From positions 45,413 to 109,412 of the forward strand of contig NZ_BAKG01000008.1 in assembly GCF_000614065.1 (NCBI RefSeq): a stretch of DNA of 64,000 nucleotides, written 5' to 3'. The position numbers were made by a program, and so were the translations under genes. Shown in pieces: positions 18,535-27,318 of the stretch; positions within the stretch are counted from its first letter, which is position 1; each line of letters opens with the position of its first letter. Below the pieces are notes generated by a model that saw nothing but the letters and a program-made list of their open reading frames with translations, searched no databases and was not told the origin of the DNA. Source of the stretch: Prevotella dentasini JCM 15908. Its GTDB lineage: Bacteria > Bacteroidota > Bacteroidia > Bacteroidales > Bacteroidaceae.

Positions 18535-20040
18535 TTATCCGCAGTGGAAATATTCCTTTACGAGCGCGGCTACAGCCTTGTTGTCGCCGATTACATCCTG
18601 ACGCAGGGTGCGGTCGTTGAAGGCGCGGAGCTGGGCAATGATGCCGTCAATCATGGCAGGAGAGAATACGTCGTACTGCTCGAAGACAGCGCGCTGACGC
18701 TCCAGACAGTCGGCAGAAGCAGCGCAGCTGTCGGGCAGCTGTGCCAGTGTGGCGTAGCGTTCTGCATTTTTCGGGTCGTGGATGTCGCCGTCAGCGAATG
18801 TGCGCTCGGCTTCCTCCAGTGCGTTCTCCATCTCGAAGCCGTGGCGGCAAGCCACACACAGACCTGAAAGGAGCTGATAGATGTCGGCAGAACCGTCCGG
18901 TGAGCGCATCTCTACCGTCTGCTTGCCTGTATAGTCGCGGTCGGTCTGAGGCTCGATTGGGTTAGCCTTGTGGCACATGTCCTTGCCGGAAGTCCATCCG
19001 AGCGGTACGCGGACGAGTACGGAACGGTTGCTCATACCCCAGCATACGTTCGTCGGTGCCTCCTGATGGGGAACGAGACGGAAGTAGGAAGTAGGATTCT
19101 TGTTGCCGAAAGCCGTGATACTCGGAGCCAGCTCCATCATGCCGGCAATCATGCGGCGAGCCTCGTCTGACAGCTGGCCTCCGTTGAGCATCATGTTCTT
19201 GCCGTCCTTCATCATGCGCATGTGGATGTGCATGCCCGAACCGGCCTTGCCCACGGTAATCTTCGGTGCGAAGGTGATGTCGAGGTCTTCCAGATAGCCG
19301 AGATTACGGATAATCCACTTGGCCAAAAGGAGCTGGTCGGCACACTCGTTGGCTGCAACGGGCAGGAACTCTACCTCGTTCTGCTCGTAGCAGAGGTCGT
19401 TCTCGAAGAAGTTACCTACCTCGGAATGACCGTACTTAATCTTGCCGCCACATTCTGCAATCAGTTTCATGCAGCGGGTACGGAAGTCGTTGCCCTTGGA
19501 GAAGGGTGCACTCTCGTGGTAGCCGCGCTGGTCTACTGCCGGGAATACGTGCTCGTCGGGACGGATAACGTAGTACTCGAGTTCGCCCATGGCATGGAAC
19601 TCCATTCCCGTTACCTTGGTGAAGGCCTCCATGGCCTTGCGCAGCGTGTACTCCGGAGCCGATTCGAGCGGCTCGCCGTCGCGGTTGAAGAATGAGCAGA
19701 GCATGCAAAGCGTCGGGGTCTCCTCAAACGGGTCGATGAATGCGGTGGAGAAGCGTGGCATCACGTAAAGGTCGCTGCTCGAAGCCTGAATGAAGCTGAA
19801 CAGGGATGAGCCGTCTACACGTTCGCCGCAGGTCAGTATGGTTTCGAGATAGTCAGGAGTCTGAAGCATGAAGTTCAGGGTCTTCAGTCTGCCGTCGCCA
19901 CCCGGATACATCAGGTTGAGCATGCGGATGTCCAAATCCTCTACCACTTGCAGAATATCTGCCTTTGTAAACTCGCAGGATGGCTTGCCGAGGTGTGCTT
20001 CCACCTTGTTGGCATAGCGGTTGAATTGTTTGTTTTCCAT
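18535..20040 (-). CDS. glnA: Glutamine synthetase
   Basis: ATP-dependent amidation of glutamate, the main ammonia-assimilation step. Length is 501 residues. The motifs GSGMHIHM (metal and substrate), NPTSYFRLVPHQEAPTNVCWGMSNRSVLVRVP (ATP site) and MRSPDGSADIYQLL (Arg/Glu in the active site) are clear, placing it in the type I-like family with a beta-grasp N-terminal domain. No canonical adenylylation-loop Tyr stands out, so regulation by AMP addition is not supported. A -7 box lies 41 bp upstream. Confidence 0.93.
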   Translation of the reverse strand: MENKQFNRYANKVEAHLGKPSCEFTKADILQVVEDLDIRMLNLMYPGGDGRLKTLNFMLQTPDYLETILTCGERVDGSSLFSFIQASSSDLYVMPRFSTAFIDPFEETPTLCMLCSFFNRDGEPLESAPEYTLRKAMEAFTKVTGMEFHAMGELEYYVIRPDEHVFPAVDQRGYHESAPFSKGNDFRTRCMKLIAECGGKIKYGHSEVGNFFENDLCYEQNEVEFLPVAANECADQLLLAKWIIRNLGYLEDLDITFAPKITVGKAGSGMHIHMRMMKDGKNMMLNGGQLSDEARRMIAGMMELAPSITAFGNKNPTSYFRLVPHQEAPTNVCWGMSNRSVLVRVPLGWTSGKDMCHKANPIEPQTDRDYTGKQTVEMRSPDGSADIYQLLSGLCVACRHGFEMENALEEAERTFADGDIHDPKNAERYATLAQLPDSCAASADCLERQRAVFEQYDVFSPAMIDGIIAQLRAFNDRTLRQDVIGDNKAVAALVKEYFHCG

Positions 20041-20080
20041 TATGTTTTTATTGCTTAAGTTGTTGCTTGTTTGGTAAGGG

Positions 20081-20088
20081 CAAATGTA
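20081..20088 (-). promoter_or_regulatory. -7 box of glnA
   Basis: The minus strand reads TACATTTG, 41 bp upstream of the glnA ATG. Confidence 0.6.
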
Positions 20089-20251
20089 CGAATTAAAATT
20101 GAATGTTCCAACTTTATTTCAAGGAATGTTGAACAAATTGTGTTTTTTAGTGGCTACAGCCCTTCGGAATGGGCTTTCTCCTTGTGGAGTTATGGCCAAA
20201 AAGGGGAAAGTAATCTTTCATTTTGTTATTTCAGTTCTTCGGCCGAGGCTT

Positions 20252-20332
20252 GACGGGAAAACGAAAGTGCCGCTTTCATGCCATGAAAGCGGCACTTTGA
20301 CACAGCGAAAGCGGCACTTTCGTTTTCCCGTC
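20252..20332. repeat. Palindromic array, 3 units at 22-bp spacing (GAAAGTGCCGCTTTC family)
   Basis: Units of 15 nt start at 20263, 20285 and 20307, separated by 7-nt spacers (ATGCCAT, ACACAGC). The first unit is GAAAGTGCCGCTTTC and the other two are its reverse complement. The outer flanks extend the symmetry, so 20252-20277 and 20307-20332 form a perfect 26-bp inverted repeat. No gene is supported between glnA (ends at 20040) and the transporter start at 20607. Confidence 0.92.
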
Positions 20333-20578
20333 TATATGGTGTTGCAACGCAAAGCCACACAGGCCGTATGAAGATGAAGTCTTTCTGATGGACTGAAAGC
20401 GGTTGAACTGCTTGCGGATTTTGACGAAAACGCCCTTCCGTGCAGCCGTCAAGGTGCCTGTTTGCTGTGTGGATTGTGGGATGAGTTTAATTGGATGGGA
20501 GAGGGGCAGCAGCTTGCCGGACAGGCCCCTGAAATGTGAAAGTTAGCTAACCATTGTTCATATCCCGTTGATTTTTAG

Positions 20579-20586
20579 TAACTTTG
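20579..20586 (+). promoter_or_regulatory. -7 box of the BASS-like transporter gene
   Basis: TAACTTTG is 20 bp upstream of the ATG at 20607, with a TTG at 20554-20556 as a candidate -33. Confidence 0.65.
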
Positions 20587-20606
20587 CGTCCGCAACTTAC
20601 GATGTG

Positions 20607-21584
20607 ATGAGTATTATAAGATTCTTAAAGGACTGGACTCTGCCTGTTTCCATTGCCACAGGGGCCATTGTTTATCTGATTTTTGCCTACGTCCCACAGC
20701 TGGATGCGGCCGCGGTCTTTTTCGACCCGATACTGAACGGGATGCTGCCGATGTTCATGTTTCTTGTGCTCTACGTCACTTTCTGCAAGGTAGACTTCCG
20801 CAAGCTGATGCCGGTTGGGTGGCACGGATGGGTGGGAGCGTTCCAGATGCTTTCGGTCGTCGTTATCGTGGCTGCCATACTCGGCTTTCACATTGCCGGG
20901 GACGGACTGATTCTGCTCGAGGCAGTGCTGACGTGCATCATCGGACCCTGTGCTTCGGCGGCTCCGGTCGTTACGCAGAAGCTCGGGGGAAACCTTGAGG
21001 AGATGACCACCTATACCTTTCTGTCCAACTTCGTCTGCGCCTTGCTTATCCCGCTCTGCTTTCCGCTGATAGAGCCGGGGGCGGGCATCAGTTTCTTCGG
21101 AGCGTTTTGGGCCATATTATATAAGGTATGTACGGTCTTGGTCGCACCGATGGTGGCGGCCTACATTACGAAGCATGTCGGGCTGCTCCGTCGTTTCCAT
21201 CGGTGGGTCGTCGGTGTCAAGGACCTGAGCTATTATCTATGGGGCGGCTCTCTGCTGGTTGTAACAGGCACAACGGTCAAAAACATTGTCCATGCCGATG
21301 CTCCCGCCGGCTTTTTGCTGCTGATTGCCCTGCTGGGACTGCTGACCTGCCTCGTGCAGTTTGCCGTAGGCAGATATATAGGGCATTACTTTCACAGCAC
21401 CGTCAATGCCGGACAGGCATTGGGACAGAAGAATACGACGTTTGCCATCTGGGTAGCCTATACCTACCTGAACCCTCTCTCGTCCATCGGACCGGGCTGC
21501 TACATTCTCTGGCAGAACATCATTAATTCAGCAGAGATATGGCACCATCAGAAGACGGAGGCTGAAAAGTTGCGTGCGGCCTGA
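20607..21584 (+). CDS. BASS-like (bile acid:Na+ symporter fold) transporter
   Basis: Inner-membrane protein of 325 residues with about nine or ten hydrophobic segments (LPVSIATGAIVYLIFAYV, ILNGMLPMFMFLVLYVTF, ILLEAVLTCIIGPCASAAPVV and others). The CIIGPCASAAPVVTQKLGGN segment and the later NTTFAIWVAYTYLNPLSSIGPG fit the crossover motifs of the BASS/AEC superfamily. The start is ATG 20607, right after a consensus promoter; an upstream ATG would add 13 residues. The substrate is unknown. Confidence 0.7.
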   Translation: MSIIRFLKDWTLPVSIATGAIVYLIFAYVPQLDAAAVFFDPILNGMLPMFMFLVLYVTFCKVDFRKLMPVGWHGWVGAFQMLSVVVIVAAILGFHIAGDGLILLEAVLTCIIGPCASAAPVVTQKLGGNLEEMTTYTFLSNFVCALLIPLCFPLIEPGAGISFFGAFWAILYKVCTVLVAPMVAAYITKHVGLLRRFHRWVVGVKDLSYYLWGGSLLVVTGTTVKNIVHADAPAGFLLLIALLGLLTCLVQFAVGRYIGHYFHSTVNAGQALGQKNTTFAIWVAYTYLNPLSSIGPGCYILWQNIINSAEIWHHQKTEAEKLRAA

Positions 21585-21624
21585 CAGATGGCGCACCATT
21601 GCGAACCGAATAGCATAGAACAAG

Positions 21625-22455
21625 ATGTATAGAAGTATATTGACATGGATATTTGTGGCCGCCTGCGTGTCGGTATCCGCACAGGACGGTTTTCTGTCCG
21701 GTGAGGGCAATGACGCGGAGAGGCAGCCCGATGCGATGCCGCGGCAAATGTCGCCTGAGCGTCCCAGTGGCGTTGCTGAAGTGATGCACTTTGACGGGTG
21801 TGAGGTGTCTGCCGCTTCTGGGGCGATGGACTTTGCAGGAAGCGAATCAGCTGCCGTCCCCGTCGCGTCCGTTGGGGTGGCGAGGCAGGTCGTCCTGCTG
21901 ATAGGCGACTCGATGGTGGGCGGCTTGGGGGCACGCTTTAACGACTATGCGGTAAAGAACGACTTCGAGTTCCATTCCATTGTGTGGAACGGAAGCACCA
22001 CCCGCGACTGGGCAATAGCCTCCGACCTCCAGTACCAGATAGAGCGTTTGCACCCTACCTACATCCTTATCAGCCTTGGGACGAACGACTTGGGCTACCG
22101 AGACTACGGCCGTCGTGAGGAGGCCGTAAGAACCATACTCAGCCGTGTGGGCGACATTCCCTATACATGGATAGGACCGCTGCCTTGGAACAAGGTGAAG
22201 GACAGGACTATAGTGGACGTTATACGCGGTTGTACGGGCGAGGAGCGTTTTTTCGACAGCAGCTTCACGGCCTGCTCGCGTGTAGACGGCGTGCATCCGA
22301 CAAGGCAGGGCGCAGCCGGATGGGCGGATGCGATAGCCGAGTGGATGAGCCGGACGCAGGCGTTGGGGAATATTCTTGAGCTTGAAAAGCCCGATTATAC
22401 GACCCGTTTCCGACACGACGAGCTGCACCCGACGAGCTATCGGGGCAGAAGGTAG
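21625..22455 (+). CDS. Secreted SGNH/GDSL-family hydrolase
   Basis: Signal peptide MYRSILTWIFVAACVSVSAQ is followed by a low-complexity linker of about 70 residues, then an SGNH esterase domain: block I IGDSMVGGLGARF, block III SLGTNDLG, and block V DGVHPTRQG with the catalytic Asp/His. Such enzymes often remove acetyl or acyl groups from glycans in the periplasm. It starts 40 bp after the transporter gene and may share its transcript. Length is 276 residues. Confidence 0.82.
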   Translation: MYRSILTWIFVAACVSVSAQDGFLSGEGNDAERQPDAMPRQMSPERPSGVAEVMHFDGCEVSAASGAMDFAGSESAAVPVASVGVARQVVLLIGDSMVGGLGARFNDYAVKNDFEFHSIVWNGSTTRDWAIASDLQYQIERLHPTYILISLGTNDLGYRDYGRREEAVRTILSRVGDIPYTWIGPLPWNKVKDRTIVDVIRGCTGEERFFDSSFTACSRVDGVHPTRQGAAGWADAIAEWMSRTQALGNILELEKPDYTTRFRHDELHPTSYRGRR

Positions 22456-22490
22456 GACGATTGTCAGACTACCACCTGCCGGCCGTAAAA

Positions 22491-22573
22491 TTCCCAAGGC
22501 GTGTGAAACGGATTCCCGTCGCTTGGGAAAACAATCCCCATCAGTTGGGAAAGTGATTCCCACACCTTGGGAA
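22491..22573. repeat. Palindromic array, 4 units at 22-bp spacing (TTCCC...GGGAA family)
   Basis: Units of 17 nt start at 22491, 22513, 22535 and 22557 with 5-nt spacers (acgga, aacaa, agtga). Unit 4 is TTCCCACACCTTGGGAA, unit 2 TTCCCGTCGCTTGGGAA and unit 3 TCCCCATCAGTTGGGAA; unit 1 is degenerate. The layout (17+5) is identical to the array at 4374-4456. Confidence 0.88.
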
Positions 22574-22742
22574 ATTCCAAATGCTCCGTACTTGATTCTT
22601 CCCTGCACGTTACTTGAGTTTACAATGTACGTCTCTTGTTCAAAAAAGTGTGGGGAGACGCTGGCTGACAGTGTCCGATTCGGTTATTCCTGACTTTGTT
22701 CTGTTGCCAATAGCCGGTTTGGAGTAAAGCGTGAAAAATAAG

Positions 22743-22785
22743 AAAGGAGCGGCAAGTTTACGAAAGTAAAACTTGCCGCTCCTTT
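22743..22785. terminator. Bidirectional terminator
   Basis: AAAGGAGCGGCAAGTTT pairs with AAACTTGCCGCTCCTTT (17 bp) around a short loop, between the SGNH gene (plus) and the OPT transporter gene (minus). T-rich sequence lies on the plus side (TTTGTCTT). Confidence 0.8.
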
Positions 22786-22807
22786 GTCTTAGGAAGGATG
22801 TCTGTCC

Positions 22808-24789
22808 TTATGTTGTCTTCTTGCCCGGCTTGGTGGCAAGGATGAAGTAGACTATCAGGGCCGCGTAGGCGACGATGGAGAATACCTCGGAAAGATGGTT
22901 GTTCCACCAGTCTGCATAGTCGAACTCAATTCCGCCGAACTTCAGCAGGGCCGAAACGACGCCCATCAGCGCACCACCGGCAATGAAGCCCGAGGCTATG
23001 AGCGTACCCTTGTCGCCACGCTCCTTATTTACGTTGGCGTCCTTTGAACGGCTGGTAACGAACCAGTTGACGGTTCCGCCGACAAGGAGCGGAATGTTCA
23101 GCTCCAACGGGATGAACATGCCGAGCGAGAAGGGAAGTGCAGGAATCTTGCAGCGGTCAAGTATCAGCGCAATAGCGGCACCTATCCCGTAGAGTGCCCA
23201 AGGTGCGCCCTGTCCGCTCATGAGCGGCTTGATGACGGCAGCCATGGCGTTGGCCTGCGGTGCAGCGAGTTTCCCGGAATTGAATCCGTAGGTCTTGTCA
23301 AGCACAATCATCACGCCTGCCACCGTGGCGGCCGAGATGATAGTTCCGAGGAACTTCCATGTCTCCTGCTTCTTGGGTGTCGTACCGAGCCAGTAGCCTA
23401 TCTTGAGGTCGGTAATGAACGAGCCTGCCATGGAAAGTGCCGTGCAGACCACGCCACCCATCAGCAGTGCAGCCAGCATGCCGGCATTGCCACGCAGTCC
23501 GACAGCTACCATTACTACCGAGGCAAGGATGAGCGTCATCAGCGTCATGCCCGACACGGGGTTTGAGCCTACGATGGCGATGGCGTTGGCAGCCACCGTC
23601 GTGAAGAGGAAGGCTATGACCGTAACCAAAAGGATACCCACTACGGCATGGAGAAGATTGAAGTCCATCACGCCGAAATAGAAGAAGACGAATGTCAGCA
23701 GCAGCGTAGCGATGCTGCCGAAGGCTATAATCTTGAACGAGATGTCGCGCTGGGTGCGTATCACGGCCTTGTCATCGGCAGTTTTTCCCTTCATCTCGCG
23801 TGCAGCCAGTCCGACGGCACTCTTGATGATTCCCCACGACTTCACGATGCCGATGATGCCCGACATGGCGATGCCGCCGATACCGATGGAGCGCGCGTAG
23901 GACTTGAATATCTGTTCAGGCGACATGTCGCCTACGGCCGTCGTGATGGTCGGGTCCCACTGGTTCAGCACGCTGTCGGGGAAGATGAGTGCCATTCCCG
24001 GGACAATCAGCCACCATACTGCCAACGAACCCATGCAGATGATGGACGCGTATTTCAGTCCGATGATGTAGCCCAGACCCAACACGGCTGCGCCCGTGTT
24101 GACCTTGAAAATGAGCTTGGCCTTCTCGGCAATCGTCTCACCGAAGCCGACGATGCGGCTCGTTACGCTCTCGTTCCACCAGCCGAAGGTAGCCACAACG
24201 AAATCGTACAGGCCGCCCACCAGTCCGGCCAGCAGCAGTGGCTTGGCCTGACTTCCGCCCTTCTCTCCGCTGACGAGCACCTGTGTCGTTGCCGTCGCTT
24301 CGGGGAAAGGATACTTGCCGTGCTGATCCTTGACAAAATATTTTCGGAACGGTATCAGGAAGAGAATGCCCAGTACGCCGCCCAGTGCTGCCGCGATGAA
24401 TACCTGAAAGAAGTCGGCCTGCAAGTCGAGCATGTAGATGGCCGGCATTACGAAGATGCCGCCGGCAACCACTGCCCCGGAGCAGGCTCCGATGCTCTGG
24501 ATAATCACGTTCTCGCCCAGTGCGCCCTTGCGCTTGGTGGCCGACGATAAGCCGATGGCGATAATGGCAATCGGAATGGCGGCCTCGAACACCTGACCGA
24601 CCTTCAGTCCCAGATAGGCTGCGGCTGCGAGAACAGCACAGCCATCAGAATACCCCATGTTACCGACCAAGGGCTTACCTCACGATAGGTCTGCCCTGAT
24701 TTCATGACCGGCTCGTATTCCTCACCGTCTTTCAATTCCCGAAAAGCGTTTTCGGGCAAATCGAAGTTTTGTTTTTCTTTATTCTCCAT
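22808..24789 (-). CDS. OPT family oligopeptide transporter (frameshifted)
   Basis: Large inner-membrane importer of the OPT family, 660 residues and about 15 membrane segments after repair. The N-terminus (MENKEKQNFDLPENAFRELKDGEEYEP...VTWGILMAVLFS) is in one frame and the rest (AAAAYLGLKVGQVFEAAIPIAI) in another. One C is missing near 24629 (TCGCAG where TCCGCAG fits). Bacterial OPT proteins of this type move peptides or siderophore-like ligands; the substrate is not known. A -7 box lies 25 bp upstream. Confidence 0.9.
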
Positions 24790-24814
24790 TATTTTATAGT
24801 ATTACTTCTGATTG

Positions 24815-24822
24815 CAAATTTA
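24815..24822 (-). promoter_or_regulatory. -7 box of the OPT gene
   Basis: The minus strand reads TAAATTTG, 25 bp upstream of the ATG at 24789, in an AT-rich context. Confidence 0.6.
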
Positions 24823-24999
24823 TATATTTTTTTGAAATTATAAGCCTATTGACGCAAAAAACTCCCATTCTTTCATCCCGAATGTCATTTATCAGGAATC
24901 TCAGCTGCTGTTATACGCCTCTCCCTGTGCCTGTCGGGCCGGTGCGGAAACGGTTCTTCTGCTGTGGCTAAACGTCCGTATAATAGTTCCGTGTTTTTG

Positions 25000-25039
25000 C
25001 TGTCAGTCTGTCAGCCCCTTGCAACCGTCTCATTATCAG
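25000..25039 (+). repeat. Dispersed repeat, copy 1
   Basis: It begins CTGTCAGTCTGTCAGCC and continues with TTGCAAC and ATTATCAG. The same arrangement occurs in reverse orientation at 63733-63770, with the first 17 bases identical. A partial inverted copy of its 5' part (GGGCTGACAG) follows at about 25066. It lies in the 415-bp gap between the divergent OPT and trmO genes, which holds no other gene. Confidence 0.7.
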
Positions 25040-25192
25040 GGGTTGAAATGTTAAAACGACTGACGGGCTGACAGCAGCTTTTGCAGATATTAAGTATCTC
25101 GTGCATGGTAGATATGCTCTTGAAAGTATGCCGTGCATGGAGTTATCGTAAACATTTTGCCGTCGTTTTATAGCATTTTCAGCGGAAAGCAC

Positions 25193-25200
25193 TATCTTTG
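25193..25200 (+). promoter_or_regulatory. -7 box of trmO, almost touching the start codon
   Basis: TATCTTTG ends only 4 bp before the ATG at 25205. Transcription would start at or near the ATG, implying a leaderless or nearly leaderless mRNA. Confidence 0.6.
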
Positions 25201-25204
25201 CCGT

Positions 25205-25881
25205 ATGAAAGAAATAGAACCCATAGCCATATTCCATTCTCCTTTCACCTCTAAGTTTGGTATTCCCCGTCAGAGCGGGATTGTCAGCGAACTGCACGGG
25301 AAAATAGTTTTTGTGCCGAAATACAGCAAGGAAGAGGCTCTCCGGGGACTGGATGGCTTCGACTATCTGTGGCTTATCTGGGGATTTTCTGCTAACCGCG
25401 CTACACGCAATGACGGGCAGAGCCTCACCGTGCGCCCTCCGCGCTTGGCGGAAACGAGCGGATGGGCGTCTTCGCCACGCGCTCGCCTTTTCGCCCCAAC
25501 GGGCTGGGATTGTCGTCGGTGCGCATTGTCGGCATCGGCAAAGGAACAATAGAAGTGGCAGGGGCCGACTTGATGGACGGCACGCCCATCTATGATATCA
25601 AGCCCTATCTGCCATCTGCCGACAGCCATCCCGAAGCACGGGGCGGATTTACAGACCAGTGTGGCTGGCACGCCCTTTCTGTGGTGTATCCTGAGAAATT
25701 TCAGGCTGTCTTCTCTGAGGGCGAGCGTGCCGCACTGACAGCGACGCTTGCCGAAGACCCCCGTCCCAGTTACCAACACGACAGTCGCCGTGTTTACGGT
25801 ATGCCGTTCGCAGGAAAGGATGTCAGATTCAAGGTGGAAGACGGTGTTTTGACGATTGTGGATATAGCCGAATTGCCATGA
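25205..25881 (+). CDS. trmO: tRNA (N6-threonylcarbamoyladenosine37-N6)-methyltransferase TrmO (frameshifted)
   Basis: SAM-dependent enzyme that methylates t6A37 in tRNA-Thr (TsaA/TrmO family). The opening IEPIAIFHSPFTSKFGIPRQSG matches the family, as do LWLIWGF and, after the break, GVFATRSPFRPNGLGLSSVRI and IYDIKPYLPSAD. One G is missing at 25447-25448; restoring it joins RPPRLGGNERMGVFATRSPF and gives 225 residues. The ATG at 25205 is preferred because the conserved region begins three residues later. Confidence 0.92.
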
Positions 25882-26019
25882 AGATTCACAGACGGAGAAA
25901 CGACGGCGTATCGGAATAAATAGTGTGAAAAGGCCAATAATAACATTAATATAAACTAAATAAACGTCATATATACACCTAAAAGCTCGCGTTTCCTTTC
26001 TAATCTGAATATTTTTTAC

Positions 26020-26027
26020 TATTTTTG
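26020..26027 (+). promoter_or_regulatory. -7 box upstream of a 27-codon ORF
   Basis: TATTTTTG followed by CG, in an AT-rich region 73 bp upstream of the ATG at 26101. The -33 element is not evident. Confidence 0.45.
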
Positions 26028-26100
26028 CGTTGAGATTAAAAGTTAGTATCAACCCCAGTGATGAATTGCATCACTCTATTGACAAGAAAGGATAACAAAA

Positions 26101-26184
26101 ATGGTAACACCAATCATACTCTCTGTTTTCGCGTTTATGGCAACAGCTGTAACCGAGGCTTTCAGCCTCAACGAAGAGAAGTAG
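26101..26184 (+). CDS. Possible 27-residue hydrophobic small protein
   Basis: ATG at 26101 is preceded by AAAGGA (about 11 bp upstream) and by a promoter-like box. The product starts MVTPIILSVFAFMATAVTEAF and ends SLNEEK, long enough for one membrane helix with a charged C-terminus. It stands alone in the 540-bp gap between trmO and a minus-strand gene. I do not recognise it, and a chance ORF cannot be excluded. Confidence 0.4.
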   Translation: MVTPIILSVFAFMATAVTEAFSLNEEK

Positions 26185-26420
26185 CCTGCTGCGGCTTCTT
26201 GTCTCCGTTTATGGATGTACGGGAAGAATTTCCCTGCATGCCGTAATCGTTTTCTCAGTCTTGTTCTGTACCGCCTGTCTCCGTTCGGGGAAGGCGCAGA
26301 CTATACGGGCACAGCTCATCATGTCGGGTCGGAGAAACCTCCCCCTGCGTTGATGTGCTGTGTTTTTTATGTGCAACAAGGAGGCAGACGGGTAGAAAAT
26401 GTTCTGTTGCAAGATTAGCC

Positions 26421-26762
26421 TTATCTTCGGTGCACCTTGCTTTTCCTGCACAGGTATCTGACCCATGCAAAGGGCGGGCGGCGGCGCAGATACGTCAGGT
26501 CGTGCATGTTGCGGTAGGCCTCGCGCTCGAATGAAATATTATAGTATGCGCGTCCTTTCATGGTCAGTCGCAGCAGCCATTCGACGACGTACCAGATGTA
26601 GAAGGGAAGGACAAGCATTTCTGTCATCTGACGGGTATGTATGCGTTCGTGGTTGATGATTTCCGATGTTAGTGGCACGTCGGGATGAGCAAAAAGACAC
26701 CCAAGAACGTTGATGGCGTCAAAGTTCTTGGGCGGAAAATATCGGGTGCGGAATATCTTCAT
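26421..26762 (-). CDS. Small membrane protein with an HExxH motif
   Basis: Protein of 113 residues. It contains INHERIHTRQM (HExxH, residues about 38-42) directly before a hydrophobic segment (EMLVLPFYIWYVVEWLLRL), then a conserved-looking SFEREAYRNMHDLTYL. That order, HExxH, helix, then a Glu-containing helix, resembles a stripped-down M56/M48-like metalloprotease core. Similar short proteins occur in Bacteroidetes, but I know of no tested function. Its ATG overlaps the stop of the upstream zinc-ribbon gene, so the two are translationally coupled. Confidence 0.7.
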   Translation of the reverse strand: MKIFRTRYFPPKNFDAINVLGCLFAHPDVPLTSEIINHERIHTRQMTEMLVLPFYIWYVVEWLLRLTMKGRAYYNISFEREAYRNMHDLTYLRRRPPFAWVRYLCRKSKVHRR

Positions 26763-27283
26763 TACTCACTTTCCAATGATTCTACATGTGGCTTGGGTGC
26801 CGTCGGAGTGCTTGGTGGTGCGCTTTCGGCATTGCTTCCGGCCGAGTTTTCGCTGCTGCTTTCCGTTGCCGTCTGACTTTCCAGTCCGCCATCGTCGTGT
26901 CTGTCGGTATGGCGGCTGCGGTGCCGTCCGCGGATACTGTTGAAGACTTTTTCCGCCTGATTGTTTTCCATCTTGTCAATGGAGTCCTTGGCTGCGGTGT
27001 CCTGTGCCACGGTATCGAAGTGTACCGTGTTCTTGTCGGCAAGGTTAGAGTCTGGCTCAATGGCAGTCTGGGTATATTCCGGGTCGTTCTTGTGGTTGGC
27101 ATAGTAGGCGAAGCCGAACGCCACCAGAAAGATGGTTCCGATAATGATGAAGACGACCAGTCCGCGTCCGATGGTCGGCTCGTCGTCCTGAACGCTGTGC
27201 TGGGAGTGGGGGAGCGGAGAGCCGCAGTTCGGGCAGTATTCTTGGTTGTCGTTTACTTCAGTATGACATTCTGGACATTTCAT
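26762..27283 (-). CDS. Zinc-ribbon membrane protein
   Basis: N-terminal zinc ribbon MKCPECHTEVNDNQEYCPNCGSP (two CxxC pairs) in the cytoplasm, one membrane helix (GRGLVVFIIIGTIFLVAFGFAYYA, residues about 39-62), and a Ser/Glu/Pro-rich outer tail of about 110 residues. This is the common zinc_ribbon_2 plus single-TM layout. The function is unknown. It overlaps the downstream HExxH gene by one base and has a consensus -7 box 28 bp upstream. Confidence 0.8.
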   Translation of the reverse strand: MKCPECHTEVNDNQEYCPNCGSPLPHSQHSVQDDEPTIGRGLVVFIIIGTIFLVAFGFAYYANHKNDPEYTQTAIEPDSNLADKNTVHFDTVAQDTAAKDSIDKMENNQAEKVFNSIRGRHRSRHTDRHDDGGLESQTATESSSENSAGSNAESAPPSTPTAPKPHVESLESE

Positions 27284-27310
27284 AGACAGAAATCTTTTTT
27301 ATTTTGATGG

Positions 27311-27318
27311 CAAAGTTA
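27311..27318 (-). promoter_or_regulatory. -7 box of the zinc-ribbon gene
   Basis: The minus strand reads TAACTTTG, 28 bp upstream of the ATG at 27283. Confidence 0.65.
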
